Assembly: GCA_964016985.1 (NCBI GenBank)
Contig: OZ024826.1
Location: 1,789,552-1,853,551, forward strand
Direction of reading: 5' to 3'
DNA length: 64,000 bases
DNA from: Anodontia alba
Taxonomy: Eukaryota; Mollusca; Bivalvia; Lucinida; Lucinidae
Shown here: in pieces, positions 55,842 through 64,000 of the stretch
Numbering within the stretch: position 1 is the first letter of the stretch
Layout of the letters: every line of letters starts with the position of its first letter
The notes under the pieces: model-generated
What the model was told of the DNA's origin: nothing
The model's input: only the letters and a program-made list of their open reading frames with translations
Database searches by the model: none
Program-made: the position numbers and the translations under genes

Positions 55842-56086
55842 CATCACGAAAACATGCCTACATAGTAAAACTGGGGTTTACAGGGGTATATATTATTTTT
55901 CTTATTTCTGCTCAAAACATAGATTGTGGGTACTCGTTAGAACCGCCTCATCGAGGCGGTTCTAACGAGTACATACAATCTATGTTTTGAACAGAAATAA
56001 GAAAAATATCAGAATTTTTCATCTGAAAATTTTCATTTTTGGTGGTAAAATTCTCAATATATTTGAATAGGCGTATTTTCGAAATG
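55842..56086. mobile_element. PAL element, copy 21, ~110 bp upstream of the esterase start
   Basis: Half A lacks the TTTTGACCCCC segment. Core and half B are intact. It lies just 5' of exon 1 of the esterase, so it may be in the promoter or 5' UTR region. Confidence 0.82.
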
Positions 56087-56219
56087 AGAACAGAAATGTT
56101 ATTTAGACTTTAAACTATACAGTTTCTCGTCTTTCACAACATATAATAAACATGTACTTGATCACAATGAAGCAGTTCAGTTTTCAAAAACAAATACAAA
56201 ATTTTACACCAAGTGGTGT

Positions 56220-56405
56220 ATTTTTATAGCGTTAAGCAGAATTGCAGCACACGACATTCTTCATTATTATTATTTTTTTATTTTTATCATTTTTCAGAGA
56301 AAAATAAGAGGTCATTTCATGGGCAGACTATTCACATGAAATGTCGTCTTATTTTCGCTGAAAGGGACAAAATAACAAAAAAAAAAATCAAAATGCCATT
56401 AAACA
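56220..56405. repeat. Foldback repeat (CAGCAGACGACATT family)
   Basis: GCAGCACACGACATTCTTC and GAAATGTCGTCTTATTTTC, with a GTCATTTCATGGGCAGACTA centre. Confidence 0.55.
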
Positions 56406-56472
56406 GGTAATATAACGGTTCTAATATTTAAAGTACGCGCGGCAGTGAGAAACTTCGAAGCATCTTTTAGCC

Positions 56473-56862
56473 AACGCTTTGTTATATCTTAGGTACAGTA
56501 GTTACCCTAAGTATTTCGACAGCCATGTCCGAGCAAACAGTGTCAACCCAGACCAGATGCCGCAGGCCTCCGATCAGGATCTGCACTGTTTGCCACTCAT
56601 CAAGCTCTGTAGAAGAATGTACTTGTTCAAAGTTTAGGACAAATAATGTAAGAAATTGAGGAATCCAACGCTTTGTTATATCTTAGGCACAGTAGTTACC
56701 CTAAGTATTCCGACAGACATGGCTGAGCAAACAGTGTCAACCCAGACCAGATGCCGCAGGCCTCCGATCAGGACCTGCACTGTTTGCCACTCATCAAGCT
56801 CTGTAGAAGAATGTACTTGTTCAAACTTTAGGACAAGTAATGTAAGAAATTGAGGAATACTT
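56473..56862. repeat. 196-bp tandem duplication containing a hairpin repeat
   Basis: AACGCTTTGTTATATCTTAG at 56473 recurs at 56669. Each unit contains CAGACCAGATGCCGCAGGCC / TCCGATCAGGAYCTGCACTG. Copies differ at only a few positions. Confidence 0.85.
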
Positions 56863-56892
56863 AGAGTAAATACTCTGTTTATTCTGATTCCA

Positions 56893-57170
56893 CATTACGA
56901 AAACATACCTATTCAAATATATAGAAAATTTCACCTCCAAAAACTGAAACTTTTCAGATAAAAAAAACTTCTGATATTTTTCATATTTCTGCTCAAAACA
57001 TAGATTGTAGGTATTCGTTAGAACCGCCTCGCCGAGCGGTTCCAACGAGTACCCACAATCTATGTTTTGAGCAGAAATAAGAAAACTAATGTATACCCCT
57101 GTAAACCCCAGTTTTACAATATAAAATTGGGGTTTAAGGGGGTCAGTATTATATGCATGTTTTCGTAATG
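56893..57170. mobile_element. PAL element, copy 22
   Basis: Full length, half B first. One core base lost (GCCGAGCGG). Confidence 0.84.
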
Positions 57171-57366
57171 AGTATTCACAGGCAGACAACCACACATATA
57201 AGGGCATATGCCTTCTGATATAATAACGAATTAAGTCTCCTTCAAGCACACGGTAAGACCGAAGAAAAAAAAAACGAAAAAAAAAAAAACTTCATTCCGA
57301 TGGGCAAAAACATCATTGAAGATGAAGATGGAGAAGAACCTATTGAATGTGTCGCCACCAATTGTT

Positions 57367-57637
57367 CATTACGAAAACATGCCAATTCAAATATATTGAA
57401 TATCTCACTACCCAAAAAAATGGAAGTACTCAGATAAAAATTCTGATATTTTTTTCATATTTCTGTTCAAAACGTAGATTGTTAGAACCGCCTCGCCGAG
57501 GCGGTTCTAACGAGTACCTACAATCTATGTTTTGAGCAGAAATAAGAAACATAATGTATACCCCTGTAAACCCCAGTTTTGCTATATAAAAGTGGGGTTT
57601 AAGGGGGTCAAAATTATATAGGCGTGTTTTCGTGATG
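57367..57637. mobile_element. PAL element, copy 23
   Basis: Half B first. The left core arm is shortened (ACGTAGATTGTTAGAACC lacks TGGGTACTCG), leaving asymmetric arms. Confidence 0.83.
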
Positions 57638-57754
57638 TTCACCAGTGACTGCAAATCCGCTATCAAACCGGTGGTTGTTTGGGTGCGAAGCACAGCACAA
57701 GCACATATTCAGCCATCAAAGGCTCAGTTCAGCTGCAGATTCGCGCAGTCTGGT

Positions 57755-57885
57755 CAGGGCATTTATTACCCGCTAAGAGAATCACTCAGTACTATACAGA
57801 CGAACAGCGAAGACCAAGATGAGACTGCGCGAACGCGCAGTCTGATCTGGGCATTCGCTGTTCCTATGTGTCATAAGGCCATTTT
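57755..57885. repeat. GC-core hairpin repeat
   Basis: AGCGAAGACCAAGATGAGACT, GCGCGAACGCGCAGTC, TGATCTGGGCATTCGCTGTTC. Confidence 0.7.
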
Positions 57886-58019
57886 CTTGCATAAAAGCAT
57901 TTCTTGCGTCCATATAGTGTAAAGTAGGTTTTACTATGCCCTAAATATTCGGACATCTCTATCCTTACCGTATTTGTCCTGAATTTGGAACACGCTGAAT
58001 TAACCCATTGTAGCCTGGA

Positions 58020-58470
58020 AACCTCTAAACGGGCAACTGGCCACAGTGCAGACCCAGATCAGACGCCGCAGAATGCGGCGTCTGATCAGGGTCTCCACTG
58101 TTTGCAAATAGTTCAAGATTTTCTTTAGGACTGTCTAAATCACATAGCCTGATATATCTGAAATCGAAATTGGACTCTTCCTTCATATAGTGTGGGAGAG
58201 TTTAATCAGTCTACAATGTGTTAAATCAGTAAATGGTAAATCGGGTTTTTCTTCAAAATGACAGCTTGGATGGCAAACGGAGCCGAAATGGATCAGACCA
58301 TCCAGAAGTACTGTACTTTTAACTGCAAAAATAAAAGGGAAAATCAAGTTCATGTTAACACTATAATGTGTACCGTATTATCCTATGTATTTGCACAGAC
58401 AGGCATGAGCAAACAGTGTAGACCCAGATCAAACACGTGGTCTAATCAGGGTCTTCACTGTTTGCCACTA
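58020..58470. repeat. Two short hairpin repeats (58042-58106, 58407-58465)
   Basis: ACAGTGCAGACCCAGATCAG-ACGCCGCAGAATGCGGCGT-CTGATCAGGGTCTCCACTGT, and a shorter relative at 58407. Nothing else recognised in 57900-58620. Confidence 0.75.
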
Positions 58471-58624
58471 ATTCTGCAATTTTGACACATCCCCTGGTAC
58501 AATAGTAGTTTCTATATTTTAGGAGAGTTGCTTGATATTAAAAACGGTAGATGACAAAGTTAGTGTACATGTTTGTATTAGATAGGTACATGTTGCATAG
58601 CACTAGTTAAGGCGCTTTTTTCGA

Positions 58625-58755
58625 TCCAAAAGTATTGATATTTTTCTTATTTCTCCATGAAAATATATATCGTGGGTACCCATTAGAAGCGCCTCGCCGA
58701 GGCGTTTCTAATGAGTACCACAATATATGTTTTCATGGAGAAATAAGAAAAATAT
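58625..58755. mobile_element. Core-hairpin element with different flanks
   Basis: ATTTCTCCATGAAAATATAT, GTGGGTACCCATTAGAAGCG, CCTCGCCGAGGCG and the inverted copy to CATGGAGAAATAAG. The core resembles PAL, but the outer sequence does not. Confidence 0.72.
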
Positions 58756-58929
58756 TCACCAGATACCCTCCCTTATCTAGACCTATGTGTTGTAAAAAGT
58801 ATCCGATAACAAAACGTGCCTTAATAGAAAAAATCTGTTTTAAACAATACATGTACATGTTACCTGACAAGGTTAGCTTTTTAATCTTAGCATGTTGGAT
58901 AAAATAATCCTTAGACGACTCATTGATAA

Positions 58930-59132
58930 TACTTGCTTCTTATTTTTGGCAGAAAATTGCATGAAATGTCAAATCCTGTTTCTGGGGAAAAAAAAGAAAA
59001 AAATATTAAATTATCATTTGCTGAACTTGCTCATATAGTGGTAAAGGTTAAAATCTGACAGCTTGATCTTAAAAACTCACCTTTTTAAGCTAGGGAGACA
59101 ATATGCATGAAATTTCAAATCCTAGTTATTTG

Positions 59133-59164
<32 letters not shown>

Positions 59165-59165
59165 C
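58930..59165. repeat. Foldback relic and (ATT)n tract
   Basis: TTTTGGCAGAAAATTGCATG, AAATGTCAAATCCTGTTTC (foldback family), then TTATTATTATTATTATTATT at 59136-59164. Confidence 0.6.
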
Positions 59166-59230
59166 CTTTAGCAGGACTTTGCAAACTGATAAGTGTGGTG
59201 CGAGACAACAAACGACTGTTGCATTAGATT

Positions 59231-59430
59231 AACCCTTGTCCTGCTGAACCCGGATACACTGCCTTTGTAAACAGTTTAGATCCAAATCAGTTGAGAAGCC
59301 AACTGAACTGGCTCTGCACTGTTTGTCATTCAGAACATGAATTTATATCAACAACCTGAATTAAATTGTTTGATAGGCTGAAATTGGAAGCGGGCGTGGC
59401 ATCTTAATTTATTCAGCATGACAAGGGTTA
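59231..59430. mobile_element. Small foldback element (TTAACCCTTGTCCTGCTG termini)
   Basis: TTAACCCTTGTCCTGCTGAA at 59231 and TTCAGCATGACAAGGGTTAA ending 59430; internal ACAGTTTAGATCC hairpin. Confidence 0.75.
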
Positions 59431-59561
59431 AAGTTTATATTCTGGAATTATAATTCTAGGACATGACCCATATCAGATATCTGAACTTTCGACTAAAACA
59501 TTTTCACATATCATAATTATATTTGTTATGTTGTATTTATTGAAATTATGCTTTAATTATT

Positions 59562-60040
59562 TCCCGTGGGCTCGGGGGTGGGGTTTGGGGGGTGGGGGTG
59601 GGTGAGTGTAACTAAGGGGTAATTTTGGTACGGGTGTGCGAGCCAGTATTTCAAAACCTACCCCATTCATATACCTGGCCTTCGAAAAAACGGAACCATT
59701 CATATACTTGATCATCCAAAATGATGACCTATTCATATACTGCCCTTTGACTTTTTGAACCCTTTTTTTGCTGGTTATTACACAAATATCACAATTCATG
59801 TAATACCAAGAGGATAAGCAGCCTCGAAAAATCTCTGAGCGAAAAATATGTACATATACCAGGATGTCAGAAAAAAATGGGGCCTGTCACACAAGAATCC
59901 AGAAAAATCGGGCCATTCATATACTTTTAGTTGAAAAAATGGGGCCAATCATATACTTGGCAGCGCTGAAAAAAGGGACTATTCGGCACGCACATCCGTA
60001 CTAAGCCATATTTAGGAAGTTACCCCCCGAGCTCGTGGGA
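59562..60040. mobile_element. MITE with CATTCATATACT internal repeats
   Basis: Outer ends CCCGTGGGCTCGGGGGT and ACCCCCCGAGCTCGTGGG are inverted; next inside are GGTAATTTTGGTACGGGTGTGC and GCACGCACATCCGTACTAAG. Between them CCATTCATATACTTG-like phrases occur about seven times. Confidence 0.65.
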
Positions 60041-60119
60041 GGGGGAAGGGCGTGGTATTTAGAGCATTGCACGCTCTCATGCAATAAACAGACGTTAACA
60101 TCATATAGTATTTTAACGA

Positions 60120-60305
60120 TTAGCATGCTGAGTGAACAGCAGACGACATTTAGAAATATTATTTTCTTATTTTTTCTCCGAAAATAGGTTTTGATATTTC
60201 ATGTCTCCTAAGAAATCGATTCTGTTTTGTTGTTGTTTTTCCATTTGTTTTCTTTTTATGTTCTTTTTTTTTTTTTTTTTTTTTTTGTTTAGTTTTTTTT
60301 CTGGA
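60120..60305. repeat. Foldback relic and T-run
   Basis: AACAGCAGACGACATTTAG family start, then a T run at 60265-60286. Confidence 0.6.
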
Positions 60306-60404
60306 TAGTGTTAGCGAGAACTGTAGGTATCTGACAATACCTTTTATGTAAGGTTTTGTAACGTTACTGTGTCGCGTGATACAAAACAAGATTTTATGCT
60401 ATGT

Positions 60405-60770
60405 GATATGAGCTTTATCAACTGTACGCGTGTGATCAGTCTTATCAATTGTACGCAGTGTGATCACAGCCTTATCAACTGTACACAGTGTGATCACAGC
60501 TTTATCAACCGTACGCAATGTGATCACAGCCTTATCATTTGTACCAGTGTGATATGAGCTTCATCAACTGTACGTGTGTGATCAGAGTCTTATCAATTGT
60601 ACCCGGTGTAATTAGAGCCGTATTAACTGTACACAATGTGATATCAAGTGTACGCAGTGTGATATGAGCTTTATTAACTGTACGCATTATGATCAGAGCC
60701 TTATCAACTGTACGCAGTGTGATCAGAGCCTTATCAACTGTACGCAGTGTGATCAGAGTCTTATCATTCA
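60405..60770. repeat. 30-bp minisatellite
   Basis: Unit CTTATCAACTGTACGCAGTG followed by TGATCAGAGC, about 12 copies with variants lacking a few bases. Open on both strands by periodicity. Confidence 0.88.
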
Positions 60771-60817
60771 TCCTGCCAGTAGATTGTGCGTCTATGGGAG
60801 CAGCGAACTAGAGCTTT

Positions 60818-60925
60818 CCCAGCTAGCATTCTTTATAAATCTATAGCGGGCCGTTATCGGCCCGTCAGGGTAGCTGACGGGCCGATAACGGTCCGCTATA
60901 GATTTATAAGGAATGCTTATTGGAT
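60818..60925. mobile_element. CCCAGCTAGCATTC hairpin element
   Basis: GTTATCGGCCCGTCAGGGTA, GCTGACGGGCCGATAACGG nested in ATAAATCTATAGCGG / CCGCTATAGATTTAT. Relative of 35855-35960. Confidence 0.78.
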
Positions 60926-61004
60926 TATCATACTGTTTAGCTCCATACGTTTCCCAACTGTGTTCTTTTTTTTTTTTTTTTTTTTTAAATAGCTTACCGT
61001 ATTT

Positions 61005-61545
61005 GCCCTAAGTTTTCTGATACCTAAAGTGCTTACCATACTCGTCCTAAAATTTGAACATATTTGTTGATGTGGCTAAATGCTTGAAGAGTAGCAAACA
61101 GTGTAGACCTGATCAGATGACGCATTCTGCGACGTCTGATCTGGATAAACATTGTTTGCTAGACCTTACTGTGTCTAAACACTTAGGGTAACTAGGCTGA
61201 CTAATCGGAGCTGAAACGATAATCGATTATCAGTCGTGCCATTGTGATCGATAATCGATTAGTAATCACTGAAGATTTGGTCGTAATTTTACCTATCTGA
61301 GCATGACTCTTACCATTTGTTATACTTTATTGTATGTATTTGGTCAGACAGGCCTGAACAAACAATGTAGACCCTGATGAGATGCCGCAATCTCGGAGTC
61401 TCATCAGGGTCTGCACTGTTTGTCACTCATCCAGCTATTTTAGACACAACAGTGGGTAGTAAACTGTACTTGTTTAAATTTTAGATTAAGTATGGTAAGG
61501 AGTTGAGGTGTCTGAATACTAGGGGTAAATACGGTAAAGTAACAA
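61005..61545. mobile_element. Two foldback MITEs (ACCGTATTTNCCCTAAG termini) in tandem
   Basis: 61006-61205 and 61310-61545 share CTTACCGTATTTGCCCTAAG-like ends, CTTACCATACTCGTCCTAAAA and a central ACAGTGTAGACCTGATCAGATG hairpin. Between them lies ATCGATTATCAGTCGTGCC, an AATCGATTA-rich stretch. Confidence 0.65.
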
Positions 61546-61699
61546 ACACAGAAATCAAATGATCGATTATTAGCAAATCTGTAATGATAATCATTTTTGT
61601 GGAATTTATCGATCAATTAATCGATTATCCGATTAATTGTGCCAGCCTCAGTAACTCTAGCATTGTATATTGTCTTAGTTATTTCTTGATTTGTCTCCA

Positions 61700-61975
61700 A
61701 GGTTGGCGTCATAGATACAAGCAGATTTTTACACTCGAGCCCATCTCAGACCATCGACTGAAAAACTCTGTTCAACCAGGAATAAAATTGGTACCCTTCG
61801 GGGGAAGGTTAAAGGCAATGAATGAGCGATTGGGTTCCGCCTTTCATATGCTGTTACCCAAGATATTATGGACTCTAACTAACATCACCCCTACGATCGC
61901 AAGGCTATGGGATATCTTTACCTTTTCCCATTCTAAAATATGGCTAAGATTAAAGTTGATTTTCTTTCAAATGAA
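61700..61975 (+). other. Unassigned open stretch (possible exon)
   Basis: After TTTGTCTCCAAG at about 61701, a ~90-codon open frame reads GWRHRYKQIFTLEPISDHRL, KNSVQPGIKLVPFGGRLKAM and NERLGSAFHMLLPKILWTLT. Composition is protein-like, but no donor, family or partner exon was identified. It runs into a GC-core repeat at 61975. Confidence 0.3.
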
Positions 61976-62084
61976 CCTCATACGTGCGCCCAGCGAAGAT
62001 TCAGATCAGCCTGTTAATTCGCGCAGTCTGATCAGAATCTTCATTGGGTGCATTTTGGAAAGCCAAGGACGCAAAGTTTCTTCA
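61975..62084. repeat. GC-core hairpin repeat
   Basis: GCGAAGATTCAGATCAGCC, TGTTAATTCGCGCAGTCTGATC, AGAATCTTCATTGGGTGCA. Confidence 0.7.
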
Positions 62085-62365
62085 CATTACGAAAACACGC
62101 CTATTTAAATATATAGAAAATTTCACCTCCAAAAACTGAAAATTTTCAGATAAAAAAAACTCTGATATTTTTCATATTTCTGCTCAAAACATAGATTGTG
62201 GGTACTCGTTAGAACCGCCTCGACGAGGCGGTTCTAACGAGTACTCACAATCTATGTTTTTGAGCAGAAATAAGAAAAATAATGTATACCCCTGTAAACC
62301 CCAGTTTTACTATATAAAAGTGGGGTATAAGGGGGTCAAAATTATATAAGCCTGTTTTCGTGATG
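62085..62365. mobile_element. PAL element, copy 24
   Basis: Full length, half B first, core arms perfect except CTCACAAT. The GC-core repeat ends where it starts. Beyond it, 62366-62860 has no recognised feature. Confidence 0.85.
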
Positions 62366-62862
62366 ATGCGAACAATGAAGACTGACCAGATGCTCGGTTG
62401 TGCAGGCTTGTTTGTGACTTCGTTAGAACGCAAGTCAGAAGGTACGGTTTCACACAATGCGGGTCATTTGATCGCCGGGTGTGTCCTTCTTACACCTTTG
62501 AATCCTCTAGTGATAATTTGTGGTCACTCACAATCTGCCTTCTGTCGCCCTACCGCCAATTACATGTGGTCTTTTAGCACACATCTCAGTATGATCGCAA
62601 CATGATTTCTAAAATAACGATCGTTCTCTTTGATTAACACGAAGAAAATTACAGTGTTTACTTCAGACAAAAATCAGGTTTCACCAAATAGATTCCATTT
62701 CAATTCATTGTGATTTCTAACTACATTAGAAATGAGACATATGTTCCCGGCACATCAAATCGCGAAAGCTCATTTTTTGACGAGGAAAATTTCTTTAGCC
62801 CTTTCACCTAGGCAGACCAAAACAGATTCCTGTGCAAACAGTGTAGATCAAGATGAAACTCT

Positions 62863-62867
<5 letters not shown>

Positions 62868-62955
<88 letters not shown>
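62868..62955. repeat. (GT)n microsatellite
   Basis: About 43 uninterrupted GT units. Confidence 0.98.
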
Positions 62956-62956
<1 letters not shown>

Positions 62957-63054
62957 AGTTTTATGAATATCCCTGTTTACAATAGTGTGAATGTGTCAAA
63001 ATTCAAAGATGAAAGAGACCGCTTCAGAAACTCAGGGATAAAATGATCAAGCCA

Positions 63055-63406
63055 TAATCCGGGCAATGATGGTCCAGATCAGACGGCGCTTTCATCCGCT
63101 CTAATCAGGGTCTTCGTTGTCGAAGACACGTTTTCGGATGTCACGACTCAAATGATATTTATATCTGTTATGTTTTATGGGATTTGTATTTAGTTCAACA
63201 GACTGTTGCCAGTCTAGGACATTATGGGTTCCGTATCATGCACACTTTAAGCTCAAGCATTTCACAGGCTAAATCGTTAGACGAAAATCAGTCATACGTT
63301 TTCTTATTTTTTACAGAAAATAAGGCTTGCCATTTCATTCTGATGTAATTTGCTTGAAACGCAAAGTCTTGTTTCATGTGCAAAAAAGGGAAAATGTAAT
63401 TGAATA
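63055..63406. repeat. Short hairpin repeat and foldback relic
   Basis: 63063-63125: GATGGTCCAGATCAGACGGC-GCTTTCATC-CGCTCTAATCAGGGTC. 63265-63400: AGCATTTCACAGGC..., GAAAATAAGGCTTGCCATTTC foldback family. Confidence 0.55.
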
Positions 63407-63764
63407 CAGTCGAATTTCAATGTCTCAAACATCTTTGGGACCATGGAAATGTGTTCGAAATATGGGTAGTTCGAGCCACTGAGGGTTAATCATGGCACCA
63501 GGTCAGGAAGCAAATAGCGATAATTTAGGGAAATATTTTCTATTTTCTACACAATTATTGTATGTTGAGTGTACTCATTAAAATTACCTCGATGAGGCGA
63601 TTCTAATGAGTACACACAACATACAATTTCGAGATAAAATGAGAAAATTTCCCTACATATTTGTTTTCTTGAGCTGTCGGAAGAATTTCGTAGGGACTCA
63701 AAAACGAGTTCGAATTAGCCATGGTAAACGAGCCATCGGTGTTCGAGCTATCGAGGTTTTACTG
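63407..63764. mobile_element. pogo/Tigger-like MITE with TA flanks
   Basis: Ends CAGTCGAATTTCAATGTCTC and (inverted) CAGTAAAACCTCGATAGCTC, TA at 63405-63406 and 63765-63766. The core TTAAAATTACCTCGATGAGG, CGATTCTAATGAGTACACAC belongs to the shared hairpin class. 63767-64000 has no recognised feature. Confidence 0.8.
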
Positions 63765-64000
63765 TATCTGACTTTAGTTATATTCACAAGGTTAAATTTT
63801 GTTTTCAATTCCGGAAGCCCTCTAATGAGCATGCGCAGTTAGACCGTCCCCTATATTCAATGAGCGGTTTAATAAACAAAAATGTTTAATGAACTGTTTC
63901 ACAACGATAAAAAATGCTTTCTTAATCAGTTAACACTTTATAAAATAAAATTCTGCCAAGGAAATAAATTCTCACAAGCCTCGTTTCATTGGAGTTACTC

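Noticed and set aside
57430..57693. ORFs such as those reading [20 protein letters not shown] in many places
   Set aside because: This peptide is the translation of PAL half A and appears at every copy.
60369..60846. Repeated INCTQCDQSL ORFs on the plus strand
   Set aside because: Again a 30-bp minisatellite; no start context, splice sites or conserved change pattern.

Overview
This window is eukaryotic, AT-rich and dominated by repeats. It looks like nuclear DNA of a bivalve mollusc, probably a heterodont. Coding sequence is cut into short exons with GT-AG introns, and most of the rest is small palindromic DNA transposons, tRNA-derived SINEs, retroelement fragments, microsatellites and minisatellites. 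The bivalve assignment rests on my familiarity with the repeat families and is an inference. No prokaryotic features, CRISPR arrays or complete RNA genes were seen.

Two spliced genes are supported. (1) On the minus strand (55734 to 45211), four exons with matching phases encode a secreted type-B carboxylesterase/cholinesterase-like protein of 535 codons. It has a signal peptide, an HGGG oxyanion hole, a GQSSG nucleophile elbow and the expected Glu and His. Exon 1 carries one in-frame TAA inside a conserved block, so this allele is either disabled or contains a sequence error. A decayed duplicate of the start of exon 4 lies in intron 3. (2) On the plus strand (12589 to 31185), five exons with matching phases encode one transmembrane helix and a Ser/Thr-rich cytoplasmic tail of an unrecognised membrane protein. 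Its extracellular exons are not visible here. The acceptor of its second visible exon is present in three tandem copies.

The mobile fraction, left to right: about 24 copies or fragments of a ~280-bp palindromic element (called PAL here), whose core hairpin is shared with otherwise different element families; pogo/Tigger-like MITEs with TA target duplications; several foldback MITE families; tRNA-SINEs with clear target-site duplications (8 kb, 9.4 kb, 28.8 kb); a reverse-transcriptase C-terminal fragment (27.3-27.9 kb) and a second fragment whose ORF end has become a 36-bp minisatellite (25.8-26.1 kb); a LINE 3' end (29.4-30.15 kb); a dead Tc1-like transposase (31.6-32.4 kb); a ~2.45-kb foldback (32.9-35.3 kb) followed by a second one (35.5-36.3 kb); an unassigned 2.4-kb element with ~105-bp inverted termini (42.6-45.05 kb); and a gag-only LTR element (47.26-49.38 kb) that splits a 30-bp minisatellite inside esterase intron 2.

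The two genes lie on opposite strands and show no functional link. The notable biology is the remodelling of introns, exons and splice sites by small repeats, and the shared hairpin core.
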